From: CALDTK01 sp965213735
GTDB taxonomy: Bacteria; Bacteroidota; Bacteroidia; Chitinophagales; Saprospiraceae
Reading direction: 5' to 3'
Assembly: GCA_965213735.1 (NCBI GenBank)
Contig: CBDCAB010000006.1
Location: forward strand, 186,001 to 250,000
DNA length: 64,000 bases
In this document: positions 1 through 15,000 of the stretch, piece by piece
Position numbering within the stretch: the first letter of the stretch is position 1
How the letters are laid out: each line of letters starts with the position of its first letter
Position numbers and translations under genes: made by a program
Notes under the pieces: generated by a model
Database searches by the model: none
What the model was told of the DNA's origin: nothing
What the model saw: only the letters and a program-made list of their open reading frames with translations

Positions 1-3000
1 GCGTAAAGGTGATGCTGTCGGTGCAGCCGCTTGCTACATCTGTGACGCCAACGGTGTAAGTGCCTCCGGCAAGGTCATTGCGCGTTGCATCACCTGCCCA
101 GCTGTAGCTGTAGGTTCTCGAGCCATTAGCGGTCAAAATCATAGCCGCACCATTGGCAGTCCCACAGTCGGGATTAGCAATGACTTGGACAGCGAGACCT
201 AAGTCTGCTTCAGACCCGACGGTGAACTGGAATGTTTCGCGACAGTCCGCATCGCCGTCGGTTACTTCTACTGTGTAATCGCCTGCCGCTAGGTTGTTTC
301 TAAACAGACCTGATCCACCATCGCTCCACGAGTACGTAAGTGCCGGGCTGCCGCCGTTGAAGACTACTCTTCCATCACTCTCCCCGCAGGTGGCGGCATT
401 GACTAAGGGTAGGCCAGCGGCGAGTTCATTAACACCAACGTAGGCGGTGACGCTGACGGAGCAACTAGCATCTACACGATTTGTGATTGTCACATCATAC
501 GTGCCCGATGCTAGGCTGCCGCGGGTATTATCGAATTGTCCCAGTTGAGCTCCTGCATCAGGCATCCAGCTGTAGATGTAATCTTCGGCACTGCCAGCGA
601 GTTGAATGTCAACAACTCCATTGTGAGCTGTACAGCCTGCATCTTGAGTAGTAACGCTGACCACTTCTGGCGTTACACAGCACTGGTCGGTTTTGATGCG
701 GGCTCCGAAAGTGGTGAGGGCGCCGCAGATGTTGCCCCCGCCTTGCACGAGCTGTTGTTCGAGTGCAGGAATGGATTTGCCTGGCGCAAACGAGTTTTGC
801 GAAAGCGTACGCTCCTCATAAATCAACTGGTGAATCGAGAAGGTCCCGGCATCGCTGACGGTGAAGGTGCCGTTGTTATTGCTACGAAGCACCGCGGCAT
901 CTGCTACATCAACCAACAGGTAAGCAAGCTTAAAATCAGCGGGCACACGAGGTTCAGTCACGGTGACAACACCGATTTCAGCACCAGCCTGCGCAAGGCA
1001 CACGTCGAGTTCAGCAGCACGAATAATTGAGTTAAGCGCACTGCACGCACAACCAGGCGCGCTCTCTAGAGTGAAGATGTAGGTGGTGTCGCAAGCAGGG
1101 CTGTTTTGCTGACTCACCGTGAGCGAGTAGGAGCCTGCGGCAAGTCCTGTAGCTTCAGGGCCTGTGCTTACTGCAGGCTGCCAGGTGTAGCTGTAGCCGC
1201 TAGTTGCCGCGGGATATGCAATCCTTCCGTCGGCCGCACCACAACTCGGATTCTCCACGAGCACCTCATCCTGATCGAGGAATGTGCAAGCAGTAGGGTT
1301 GCAACCATTTGCTACCGTGTACGAATAGAGGCGCGTGCAGCCAAATGCTGTAACTGACACTGTATAGCTGCCCTCCACCAGCTCGAGCCGGTCGGCAGGA
1401 TCAGATGAGGCTGGAAGATCGCTCCAGTCGATGATATAGTCTGAAGCTGAGCCAGGTAGATTGAGTAGAATGGCTCCTTTCGCATCGCAAGTGGTATTTC
1501 GTACCGTGGCATCTGTCACCAATTCCTCGACCACATCAAGTATGAATGACTCACGTGCTTGGCACCCGTTGTTAAATTCTGCAACGACCGTATAGGTGCC
1601 ACTTGCTGCCGCGGTGGCCGTGGCTAATTGAGGCGTCGACTCAAGGCTGGAGAAATTATCGGGTCCACTCCAGACGTAGCTATCTGCTCCGGTGGCAGAG
1701 AATTGAATCGCCTCGCCGGTGCATACTGTGCTTGGCGCGTTCAGCACGAGCTGGCCACCAGCACTCACGACTACCTCAGTTGTGGCAGTATCGAGGCAGC
1801 CTGCCACGTTATCGCCAACGACGGTAAAGGTGTAGGTGCCGGTGGGGTAGTTGCTGAGGTCACTTATTCGTGGTGCGGCTTGCGTGGAACTAAATCCAGC
1901 AGGACCGCTCCAGGTGTAGGCCGTGCCCCCAGTAGCTTGAAGTTGTAGCTCGCCTCCAGCACACACAGGTGTATTGGAGCTCGCAGACACCACCGGCTGC
2001 CGGACCACCTTGATAGAAAATGTTTCGGTGGCGGTGCATCCGCTCGCACTTGAGGCAGTAACTGTCCACTGCCCATTATGAGCGGCGAAACTTACAGGAG
2101 CGGTAGTTACAGTTGCTCCGCTAAGGGTGAGTCCACTCGGCGAAGTCCAAGTTGCATTGGCCACGCCACCTGCTGACAGCTTTAATTCGCTGTTCGCGCA
2201 GACAAGGCTAGGCATGTCGAGCTGGAGACTGAGGTTCTTGCCAACATCGACCGTCACGTTTGCCTCTTGGGTACAATCGCCGAAATCTGCTGTCAGCGTA
2301 TACACACCTGCGGCTGCCGTACCCGCATCGGCAATGGTAGGTGATTGTGCAGTCGAGCTAAAACCATTGGGCCCACTCCATGCGTACTGTTGCGCACCTG
2401 CCGAAGCGGTTAGCTGTATCGTTTCTCCTGTACACAGAGGTGAATTACTCGAAACGCTAAGGGTCGTTCCATTTACCGTCACTTCCTCGGAGGCCGTACC
2501 TGAACAGCCGGTGCCTTGCGCAGTGAGGTTGATGGTATAGGTGCCAGCTCCCGCAGGTATAAAGACGGGATCTTTGGCTTGCGGATTATCGAACGAGCCA
2601 GCACTAGCCGTCCAACTGTAGCTGGTACCGGCACTGGCAGGAACAGCGTGCAGTTGTATTCCGCTTGGAGCACAACCCGCTGCGGGATCAACCCGGATGC
2701 CAACACCCAAGTCTTCAATTACGCTAATCCTTTGTGTAGCACGTGCGGTATTCCCACACTGGTCGGTAGCCGTCCAGGTGCGAATTAACGTGTAGCCACA
2801 ACCAGAACTTGGCTGACTGTCTTCGACGAGTTGCACGTTCGGACTGATGTCGCAGTTGTCATTTGCCCGGACGTTTGCTGGAGCAGGCACAGTTCCACCT
2901 GTTGTCAGGTCTATTGTCGTGTTCTGCGGCACGTTGATCAGCTCAGGATTTTCAGTATCCTCCAGCAGTATTTGCTGCACCGCCGTAGCAGTGTTGCCGC

Positions 3001-6000
3001 AATCATCAGTCGCTGTCCAAATGCGCTGCAGGCGCTGCGAGCAATCTGCGCTTGCACTTGCGTCGACGAAAGTGATGCGGACGTTGCTGGTGCAATTATC
3101 AGTTGCCTTGGCCTGTTCGCGGGGTTGACTGATACTGCATTGGTACTCTTCTGAGTTCGGCACAAAGCTGAACACCGGAGCTTGCGTATCGGTAAAGGTG
3201 ACGACTTGCTCGGCAGTTACTGCGTTGCCACATGCATCTCTTGCCGTGAAGGTGCGCACGATTTGCGATTCACTTGCACAGGCCCCCGAACGAGGAGCTT
3301 CATCGACAGTGACGACTACGTTTGGATCACACGCATCAATGGCAAGAGCCATATTAGTTGGTGCAGCATCACCACAAGCAAGGGTAACATCAGCTGGGAC
3401 TTCCGTAAAGGCTGGAGCTACGCGATCTTCAACGGTGATCGTTTGCTGTGCACTTACCACATTTCCGTCGACATCTTCTGCTGTCCAGGTGCGTACGATT
3501 TGGTAATTGGTAGCGCAACTGCCGTCGATGCGAGTTTGCGTAAGGCTAACGGCTATGTCTCCGTCGCAATCATCGATTGCGCGAGCATCTGCATTAGGTA
3601 ATGCATCTCCGCAGCCAAGCGAAATATTTTCAGGAACAAATGTGAAGCTTGGGATGCCGTCTGCGGCTACTGCAATCGTCTGGCTAGCAGTGGCTGTATT
3701 GCCGCAATTATCGACAGCTGTCCAGGTGCGCACCAGCGTGTATTCATTTGCTGAGGCACCGGGGATTTGCTCCTCCACCATGCTTATGGTCACATCATCA
3801 TCGCAGCCATCGCTTGCTTCAGCCGCTCCTGTTGGTATAGGCTCATTGCAACTCAGGGTCACATCTTGAGACACCGTTGTAAAGGAAGGAGGTTCTTCAT
3901 CCACGACAGTAATAGTTTGACTCGCGGTGGCGGTGTTGCCACAGTTGTCCGTGGCAGTCCAGAGCCGGAGGAGGTCGTACTCGTCGTCGCAGCTTCCCGC
4001 GATGCGGCGCTCCTGCAGACTTACATCCACCTGCTGGTCGCAATCATCGCTTGCGAGTGCATCGGCTTCAGGGATCTGCTCCCCGCAGGTAATAGTTACA
4101 CTGGCTGGGGTACTGGTAAAGGTCGGAGCAGAATTATCCACCACGTTCACCACCTGACTAGCAGTAGAGGTATTGCCACATGCATCACTAGCCGTGAATA
4201 CACGCACTATCCGATAGCTGTCGGGGCAATTGCCAGGCTCAGTACGTTGGATTTCCTCGAGCGTGACGCTGTTGGTTCCACTACACGCATCACTAGCAGT
4301 AGGTAGGGCAGTTGGGAGAGGATCCTGGCAGCCTATGGTTACCTGCGCAGGCACATCGACTAGCGTAGGTAGACCTCCGTCGCTGATGGTTATGACTTGA
4401 CTGCCGGTAGCTGCATTGCCGCAATCATCAGTCGCCGTCCAGATGCGGGTCAGCGTCTGCTCGCCTGGGCACCTACCCGGCACCTCGAATTCCTCGAGCT
4501 CTACCACAAGGTTTGTAGCACAATTATCGGCGGCTGTCACATTGGCCGCGGGTACCAAATCGGTACAGCTGAGCTGCGTACTTGCTGGAATTCCGGTAAG
4601 CACCGGTTGTTGGCTATCCCTTATCACCACGAGTTGAGTGGCAGATGTGGTATTGCCGCAATCATCACTAGCCACCCAGGTGCGTGTGATGGTTGCTCCA
4701 CAAGGCAGCTCTTCGCGATTATCAAAGTGCATCACATCCACCTCCCGATCACATAGATCTGTAGCGGTAGGAATGATCAATGGCACCGGCTGGTCGCACT
4801 CTACGGTTAGGGTGCGGTCGAGTGGGCCGAATACAGGGGGCTCTCTGTCCTCAAAGGTGATGGTTTGGCTCGCTGTGGCAGTATTACCGCAGTTGTCGGT
4901 AGCCGTCCAAATGCGCACCAATTGAATGCCTCTCGAGCAATCATCGCCGCTCGTCGTTTCGGTGAGTGTAATCGCTACGTCTGTGTCACAGTCGTCGCTA
5001 GCAACAGGCTCATCATCACCTGGATCTTCGTCGCAGCTTACTGTGCGGCTTGCAGGTACGCGCGTGAAAATCGGCTTGCCGCTGTCCAAGATGGTCACCA
5101 GCTGAGTAGCTCTTGCTGTGTTGCCACAGTTATCGCTAATGGTCCAAGTTCTGATGACTTCGTAGCTGTCTGGGCAGGGCCCAGGGAGCGTCTCCTGCGT
5201 CTCCGCGATGCTGACATCGGTGTCGCAATTGTCGTTAGCGACAGGCAGGCTGGTGGGCATAGCTTGGTCGCAGGTGATCGTAACTGGAGGCGGCACCTGC
5301 GCAAATACTGGAGCGGTAGGATCTATGACCGTAATGACTTGGGTGATTGTAGCTGTGTTGCCGCAATCATCTTCCGCAGTCCAAGTTCGTAGCAGCTGGT
5401 AGCTATCGCTGCAAGCGCCGTCAATGCGCCTCTCGTCGGCGCGTATGCGCACCTGATCATCACAATTGTCACTTGCAGTAGGCTCGGCATCTGGTGTGGC
5501 TGCATCACAGTCTATCGTGACACTCGGCGGCACATTCGCAAATTCCGGAGCTGTGGAGTCTTGTATGGTGACTACTTGGCTGGCGGTGCTGCTATTGCCG
5601 CAATTGTCAGTCGCTGTCCAAATGCGCGTAATGCTATAGCTGTCGGGGCAAGCACCTCGATCACGATCAGTTCGCTCTGTCAGCGTTACATCCGTAGCGC
5701 AGTTGTCATTTGCGCGAGGCTGAGTGGTGGGTAAGTCTTGCTCGCAGCTTATAGTAACAGCTGGAGGCACACTTACAAAGGTGGGAGCCACCTTATCCTC
5801 TACCCGCACGCGTTGAGTTGCAGTGGCCACATTGCCGCAGTCGTCACTAGCCGTCCAAGTGCGAATTATTGAATAGCTGTCTGCGCAAGCACCGGTAAGG
5901 CGCTCACTCGTCTCCGTAATCGCAATGTTGTTATCACAGTTGTCAATTGCGACAGGTTGATCAGTAGGTAAGTCTTCATCACAGCTCACCGTAACTTCAG

Positions 6001-9000
6001 CGGGAACATTCGTAAAGGTTGGCTCTGAGCGATCGCCCACCTGAATTTGCTGACTCACCTGCGCGGTATTGCCACAATTGTCGGTGGCCGTCCAGGTGCG
6101 AATGATGGTATACGCTCCAGCACAGGGTCCTGCTATTGTTTCACGAGCTTCGCTTACAGTCACCTGCGCATCGCAGGCATCTGTAGCACTTGGTTGATCG
6201 TCAGGTAGCTGTTCATCACAACTCAGCTCCAAATCTTCCGGCACATTTTCAAATGCTGGAATGCTTGCATCTTCTATGGTTACAGCTTGAGTCGCAGTCG
6301 CCGTGTTGCCGCAGTGGTCGGTTGCAGTGAAGGTGCGAATGAGCGTATAGCTGTCGGCACATCCACCAGGCAGGCGTTGCTGCGTCTCGGCGATATGTAC
6401 GTCGTCATCGCAAGCATCAGTGGCCGCAGGTAAGTCGCTTGGCAATTCCTCATCGCAGCCGAGGCTGATATTTTCCGGCACTGACACAAATACAGGTGCT
6501 ACATCATCGACCACATTGATGAGTTGAGTAGCTGTGGCCGTGTTGCCACAATCATCTGTTGCTGTCCAAATGCGGATCACCCGATATGAGCCTGCGCAAG
6601 CACCTGCTAAATAGTCCTGGGTCTCCACGACATCGACAGCATCGTCGCAGCTATCGCTCGTTGCTGGCGCGTCAGTCGGTAAGCTCGCATCGCAAGCTAC
6701 AGTTGTCGCAACAGGCACAGCTATAAAGCTTGGTGGAGTAAGGTCTTGCACCTCCACCACCTGACTGGCCGTTGCGGTATTTCCACATCCATCTGTCGCA
6801 GTAAATGTGCGTACGATGGAATACGCGTTGGCACAGGCACCGGGCTGCGTCGCCTGCACCTCAGTGATAGTCACATCATCAGCGCAGTTATCCCGTGCTA
6901 CGGGAAGATCAGTTGGAAGCGCAGCATCGCAGGCAATGACAACGCCGACAGGTACACTCACGAATTGTGGAGCAACGTCATCAGTACGCGTCACCCTTTG
7001 AACTGCTGTAGCCGAGTTGCCACAAGCATCTGTAGCCACCCATGTCCGCAGCACTACATAGCTGTCAGCACAGTCACCAGGCTCGTTCGTTTGAGTTTCT
7101 ACAACAGTTACTTGTGTGTCACAGTCGTCAGTCGCTACTGGTGCACTCGTAGGCAGCGGCTCATCGCATGCAATGGTCAGGTCGCGCGGCACGCCGCTCA
7201 ACTCCGGAGCATCAATGTCTTGCACTGTCACCTCTTGACTCGCCCGTGCACTGTTGCCACAGTTGTCTGTAGCAGTAAACGTGCGTATCAGTGTGTAGGC
7301 ATTGGTGCAAGCTCCTGGTCGACGTTCTTGCGTTTCAGTTACTGTGACCTGCGTATTGCAGTTATCTGTGGCCGTAGCGAGCTCGGTGGGCAGTGACTCA
7401 TCGCAGCCAATCGTGATAGCAGTTGGTACATCTGTGAATACTGGGACGGTGCTGTCGATTACCTCTACACGTTGTTCAGCCGAACTCGTATTGCCACAAT
7501 TATCAGTTGCCGTGAATACCCGTACTACCACATAGCTATCGGTGCATCCTCCTGCTTCTCGACGCTCGCTGACAACTACTGCTACATCAGTATCGCAGTT
7601 GTCCGTAGCGCTTGCTAGATCAGTCGGTAAGGCATCGCTACACTCAATGGTGACAGTCGCAGGTACCTGCACAAAGCTTGGTGCCTGCACATCCTCAACT
7701 TGTACTACTTGCGAAGCCGTGGCTACATTGCCACACGCGTCGGTAGCCGTCCAAGTTCTGATGAGTCTGTACGCATCCGCACATGCTCCGGGCACTATGG
7801 CCGAAGTTTCTTCGATCGCTACAGCAGCGTCGCAGTTGTCGCTCGCCGTGGGTGCCGTTGTGGGAAAAGCATCGTTACAAGCTATTGTTACTGCTCCTGG
7901 TACGGCAGCGAACGTTGGCGGCACATTATCTTGAAAAGTAACTACCTGGCTTGCAGTAGCTGCGTTGCCACAGTGATCGGTTGCTAAAAATGTACGTACT
8001 ACCACAAAGCTTCCGGCACAGCTGCCGTCGGTTCGAACCTCAGTAGTGGAGAGTTGCACATCAGAGTCGCAATTGTCTGTTGCCGATGCCTCGGTAGTGG
8101 GTATTGCTTCATCACAGCTCAGGGTGATGGCCTCTGGCACTTGCGTGAAAACCGGACCTTCCGTGTCTTGAACATCGACTACTTGCTCAGCAGTAGCGAC
8201 ATTACCGCAGCCATCTGTGGCCGTCCAGGTGCGAATGAGTTGATAGTTTCCAGCACATGATCCAGCGACTGTACGCTGGGTTTCTGAGACGGTGACATTG
8301 TCGTCGCAGTTATCACTCACTGTAGGTTGTGATACTGGGACGTCATCATCACATTCGATTACTGTTGCTGCGGGTACGCTAGCGAAAACAGGGGCAGATA
8401 TATCCTGCACATTCACCAGTTGGCTTGCTGTTGCTGTGTTGCCGCAGTTGTCGGTTGCTGTCCACGTTCTAATGACAGCATGGGCTCCGCCGCAGCTTCC
8501 TGCTTGCGTTAGCTGAGTCTCCGCCACAGTCACACTCGCATCGCAGTTGTCCTCTACCTCTGGTTGATCAGCTGGCAGTGAGGCATCACAATCGATGGTG
8601 ACAGTCGCTGGTACAAAGCTGAAGATGGGCGAGTTGCTGTCCTCTACATTTACTACTTGACTGGCAGTGGCCACGTTGCCACAATTGTCTGTGGCCGTCC
8701 ATGTGCGGACAACTGTATAGCTATCTGCGCAAGCTCCTGGCTGGGTGCTTTGTGTCTCATTGATGGCGACATCATCATCGCAGTTGTCGCTCACATTTGG
8801 CCCGATACTGGGCAGCGGCGCATCGCAAGCTATAGTTATAGAGCTGGGTACGTCAGCAAAGACAGGGGCTCCCATATCCTCAACAGTAACCACCTGGCTG
8901 GCAGTAGCCACATTGCCGCAGTTGTCTGTAGCCGACCACTCCCGTATCACGCGGTAGCCGTTGACGCATGCACCGGGCTCAGTACGTTGGCGTTCTGTGA

Positions 9001-12000
9001 GCGTCACATCTGCATCGCAGTTGTCGCTTGCCACAGCCTGCTCAGTAGGCAAATTTTGGCTGCATGAAATCGTCATCGCTGGCGGTACCGAGGTGAATAT
9101 CGGAGTAGTGAGATCTTGCACGCTCACCACCTGGCTGGTGGTAGCTTTGTTGCCACAGTGGTCGGTGGCTGTCCAACGGCGAATAACCTTGTAGCTATCG
9201 GCACAAGGTCCATCGAGCCGCTCCTCATCGAGCACTACATCTACATCCGTATCGCAGTTGTCTTGCGCCGTAGGGGTATCGGAGGGTAGCGCATCATCGC
9301 AAGCTAGCGTGATGGCCGCAGGCACGCCTACAAAGCTTGGCTTTTCGTCATCAAAGAAAGAAATTACTTGGCTCGCTGTAGCCACATTGCCACAGTCATC
9401 GGTAGCAGTAAAAATGCGCACGATGTCATAGGTGCCTGCACATGTTCCTGGGCGAGTTTCCTGTCGCTCCGACACATTTACGTCGGTATCGCAGTTGTCG
9501 CTTACCTGCGGCTGCTCGGAAGGAATGCTCTCATCGCATGAGCTTGCAAAATTTGCGGGGACGTAGCTGAACGTTGGCTCAATCAAATCCTGCACCGTCA
9601 CGACTTGACTAGCTGTGGCGCTGTTGCCACACTTATCTGTAGCCGTAAACGTGCGAATGAGATCGTAGGCGCCGGGGCAATTTCCGGGGCTAGTACCTTG
9701 TGATTCGATGACAGCAACTTGCCCGTCGCAGTTGTCAGCCGCGGTCGGCAAATCAGCAGGCACTTGTCCATCACAGGCAATGGTGGCATTGGCCGGTACG
9801 CCGGTAAAGTAAGGCGCTACATCATCAGTCACCGTTACCACTTGCGAGCCTGTAGCGGTATTGCCACAGTTGTCGCTAGCTGTAAACAAGCGCACCACTT
9901 CATAGCTGTTTGCACAGGCGCCTGCGCGAGTTTCTTGTGTTTCGGCCACCGTCACATCCGCATCGCAGTTGTCGGTAGCACTCGGACGATTAGTAGGCAA
10001 ACTCTGGTCGCAGCGAATGGTGAGGTTTTGCGGAAGCGCACTTAGCACTGGCGCCACCTCATCTCTAATCGTCACTACCTGGCTAGCCGTGGCCTTATTG
10101 CCGCAGTTGTCGGTGGCCGTCCATTGCCTGATGACTTCATAGCTATCGGGGCAATTGCCTGGCCGCTGCTGAGAACTTTCGACTATAGCAACATCGGTGT
10201 CGCAGTTGTCGCTGGCTATGGGTTGTGAAGTTGGGAGATCGCCATCGCAGGCTACTGTAGTTGCTGTTGGCACTTGCGTCAAAACAGGTGCTGTCAAGTC
10301 ACGCACCGTCACTACCTGTGAGGCCGTGGCTGTGTTGCCACAGTTATCGGAAGCCGTAAACGTGCGAATTACACTGAAACTGCCGGGGCAGCCATTCGGA
10401 CTGTTTTGATCTGTAACCGTGACCTGCACGTCGACGTCACAATTGTCTGTAGCTGTTGGTAGCGTGCTCGGCAAATCCTCCTCACAGGAAATGGTTACGC
10501 TCTCAGGTATTTGAGCTAAAACTGGTCTGATGGCATCACCAACCGTGATTACTTGGCTTGCTGTAGCTGCGTTGCCACAACGATCAGTCGCAGTCCAAAG
10601 CCTGATGACGCGGTAGCTGTCAGCACAAGCTCCATCTTCTCGGGTGGAGGTTTCAGTTACGAGCAGCGCACTATCGTCGGTGCAATTATCGCTGATGGTC
10701 GGCTGCGAAGTTGGAAGACCCTGGTCGCAACTAATGGAGATGTCTCCGGGCACACTCGTCAGTGTTGGCGCTTGCACATCCCGCACCTTCATATGGATGC
10801 TGATGGAAGTTGTGTTGCCGCAGTTGTCGGTAGCTGTCCATGTGCAGTAGAAGTGGCGCACAAATCCTGCATTTTCGCAGTCGCCTTCTGCCACCAGATC
10901 ATCGATAAAGTCTATGCTGACATCGGTGTCGCAATTATCGCTCACTGCTACATCACCCAATCCGAAGGTGGGTACATCATCACAATCAACGATTAGCTCC
11001 TGTCCATCAGTAAAGCCGGTGAGCAACTGGTTGCTAAAGGTGATAGTGGGCGCAGACTTGTCCTCCACAGTCACCACCTGACTTGCAGTAGCAACGTTGC
11101 CGCAATTGTCGGTGGCTGTCCAGAGGCGCACCAGTGTGTAGCTATAGGCGCAGGCTCCTGCACGCGTAGTCGAGCTTTCGACTAGGCGGACGTTATTGTC
11201 GCAGCCATCGCTAGCGATCGGTTGCTCTGTAGGCAGACTTTCGTCGCAAGCGAGCGTGATGGCTTCCGGTACATTTTCGAGTACAGGTGGGCTGTTATCA
11301 GTTATCGTTATTACTTGACTTGCAGTGGCGGTATTGCCGCAATCGTCACTTGCCGTCCAAAGCCGAACGACTTCGTATGCATCCGTACACGACCCCGTGA
11401 CGGTCCGGGTAGTCTCTTCTAGCTGCGGGTTACTGGAGCAATTGTCTGTAACCCGAGGTTGAGTAGTAGGAAGACTCGTACCGCAGCTTTGGCTAAACGC
11501 TTCGGGCACTTGTGTAAAGACAGGAGGCTGATCATCGTGCAATTCGACGATGAGAAAAAACACCGTCTGGTTGCCACACCGATCAGTTGCTGTCCAGGTG
11601 CAACGGTAGCGCTCGCGGAAGCCGTCGCTGCGGCAATCTCCTACACCAAGCGGTTCATCGGTAAACTTGACTGTAGGTGCTGGATCACAGTCATCTGTGA
11701 GGCGCGCGATGGATTCATCAATAGTGGGAATATCACTACAGCTCACCACGAGCAGATCGCCCGAATTCAAGTCATTGATCGTCGGATTAGAAAATGTAAT
11801 CTCCGGTCCGGTTTGATCGCGAATCGTGATGACTTGCCGCGCAGTTTTTGAGTTGCCACAGTCATCGGTGGCGGTCCAAGTGCGCGTGAGTGTTTTGGCG
11901 CAAGCATCACCTGCCTCTTGCTCAGTAAGGGTAACCTCTACATCATCATCGCCCTCATCGCTGGCAGTCACGGTAGCAGTAGGCAGCGGCTCGCTGCAGT

Positions 12001-15000
12001 TGATACTCGTATTGCTCGGAACGTTGTCGAAAGTTGGCTCCTCAGTGTCTGTGATGCGAATCACTTGTCGCTCAATGGCGCTGTTGCCACAATCATCAGT
12101 TGCTGTCCAAATTCTAATCAGGGTATAGGATGCCTCGCAGGCTTCAGTCTCGGTGAAGTGCACTGAGCTGACTGCACCACGCCAAGTACCTGTCGAACCG
12201 GGGAAGCTGCCCGCAGTTGCGCGGTAGCTAAACCCACTCAAAAGGCCAACCTTACAGTTGTTGCTATTGGCTCCTGCACCTAGTTGCAGCCACTCCTCGC
12301 CTTGAAGGGGAGATATAGCCAGCGTGATGCCGCTGTTGCTGCCACGACCGATGAGCTGACTTCCGGCAGGGTCTATTTTGTAAAAGCGCCAGGTGTTTTT
12401 ATCAGCCTGGCTACAGGATGTGGGTGCATCACCTCCAGCCGCAGTGTGCGCTGAAAAAGTGCGCCGATCTTTGAGGCTAATGCGCACTTCAAAACTCGCT
12501 CGGGGATCATTGGCATCTACAACAGTACCTGAAATCGTTGCAAAGCCACCACAGCTCTCCTGTACGGCAAGGGGTGTTTGCCCGATGCGAAAGTTGCGAC
12601 CGTTGATGGTGAGCACTGGTAAGTTGACGCTGCGCCAGCCGTAGAGGTAGTGTACAGCCGCTTCATCGCAGCCATAGGCAGCACTCGGAATGCTAACTTC
12701 CGTCATCTGCACACTCGCCGCGGTGCATTCATCCGTCGCTGTGACATTGCCAGCTGCAGGAATAGCAGTACCGGCCGCATAGGTGCGGTCAGCTGGGATG
12801 TTGCGCAGCGTCGGCGCCTTCGTATCGCGCTGCCATACCTTTTGTTGGTACACAGAAGTATTGCCACAAGCATCTTCTGCCGTCCACGTACGGGTATACA
12901 CGCATGTGCACGTCTCGGCAGCACTTAGGTCGCATTGTGCTGAACTAGCCTGCTGCGATGCCTGCTGCTCAATACCAGCAGCATCTGTCCAGCTAATACT
13001 TGCAGCTTGGCCCGCTTGCGCAGCGACGAAAAACATGACCTGCGCATCGGCAGGAATGAGAAGGCCTTCGTAGACAGACGTCGCTCCCGCTACAATCCGA
13101 GTGACATACACATCAAAGTTGTTCGGATTGCTGATCTGGTAGCGCCGACGCTGGGACGGAGCATCAGAGCAAGTTGCACTAAGGACGAGCGCCTGCATGC
13201 CAGCCGGATAAGTTGCTGTGGGCTGTGCAGATTCGGTGAGGTATTCGAGCTCACCATTGCGCCAGGTATAGATAGGCGTGGCAGCTTCGCAACTGGTAAT
13301 TGCATAATCGATGGTGACAGGTTCGCTACACGCATCGAGCGCATTCGGCCTATCGGTAGGCAAATCAGCTTTGCATTCAATAATGACATCTTGCGGCGCT
13401 GCCATAAAGTCTGGGCCCTGCTCGTCGACGATGTGCACGATGAGTTCAGCAGTAGAAGCGTTGCCACTCTCGTCGGTGGCTGTCCACACGCGCCGCAAAT
13501 CATAGGTACCTGGGCAGCTCTCGTTAAACTTGGTCTCCCGAAATGTCACCGTCGCAGTACCACAGTCGTCTGTTGCTTCTGCTGTTTGGGTACGTATGTC
13601 GCCGCACAGCATGCGGTCTTCTGTAGGCACTTTCGTGAAAACTGGCGGTGTGTTATCGCCGAACGTGATGAGTTGGCGGCAAGTAGCCGGACCTCCAGGG
13701 CCAGTTGCTGTCCATGTCCGCTCGATCTTGCGTGGGTTGGTGCTGATTTCACGATCCTCGTACGTGAGGGTGTAGTCATCTGGGTCGCCACAGTTGATGG
13801 TAGGTGGCGGCGCATCATCTGGGGAACCGCCACAGGCTACGGCAAAGTCTGCTCCACAGGATAAAATGGGAGTGGCGTTGCGTCGCAGATCAGTGAGTCG
13901 ACAGGTACCCTCGTCATTAATGTCCCCTTCGCCTGCATAGGATGTGCCGTTGAGTTTGCCGGCGTAGCCAAACCACGCACTAAGCCCTGGGCTGAGGTTT
14001 TGGTCATTGGCTCCTTCGCCCACCTGCACACCATACCGATAGTCTGCTGGGCGCGGCGTGAGCGCAAGAGTTCCTGTCCAGCACCCGAAGCCTTGCAGTT
14101 GACTTTGATTGGCTACCAATTCGTAGTAGTCCCAAGTCGTATGCTGATTGTTGTTGATGTTGCTGCGATTGCCCTTCCAGTCGCGGCCCAGAGCCGACCA
14201 GTCGTTCCAGTTCTTGCGGTTGCGCAAGACGAGCGTGACGTCAAATCCGCAGCTCGGATCTTCTATGCTGACCACTTTGCCGGTGATGAGGGCACTGCTC
14301 GCGTCTGTGACGGTAAAGGTGCCAGCGCCATCTTGCCAGCGAAAGCGTGGGTTGTCAAATCCCAGACTTGGCAACCAAAGCGTTCGCTTAATTCCTCTGT
14401 CGACAAAACCAGTGAGGGTACAGGTCGCATCTGGACAGGTTGGAACCTGCCCGCAACCTCCTTTGCAAAGCGTTACCGGACCAGTCACGTTAGTGCGGCA
14501 GCCCCGTGCATCGATGACATACATCATGGAGTAGGTGCCTGCGGTAAGACCGGTGAGTTTTGGCTTGACAGCATCGAAAGGGCCTCGCTCTACTACTTGC
14601 CCTTGATAGGTATAAAACACGCGGTAGGGTGGGGTAGAGCCACAGCTCACGCACATGTCGAGCTCGATGACGCCATCGTCGTTGCCGTGGGCAGGATGCT
14701 GAATGACATTGGCTGCTTCGAGGGCACAGGTAGAGGTGTTGCAAGTCTCGACATCGACAAAATGTGTTTCTGAAGAGGTGCAGTCAGGGCCAGTCACCTC
14801 GACAGAAATATCTTGTCGGCCAGCTGTGCTGAACATGACATAGACTTTGCCGAAACCCTGGTGAGTACGTGGCATAGCGCCAGGTCCGAAGTCCCAAGTG
14901 GCGGTGTAGCCGCTGCCTGGCCTTGCTGATTCGATAACGACGGTATTGTCGGTACAGACTTCCTGCGGGAGTGTAATCGTGAGAGGTGCACAGGTGGGGC

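Noticed and set aside
2640..12130. CRISPR-like regular spacing of a conserved 25-30 bp string
   Set aside because: The 237-bp period is a multiple of three and the whole unit encodes a HYR domain. The intervening sequence is conserved protein, not unique spacers, and there are no cas genes.
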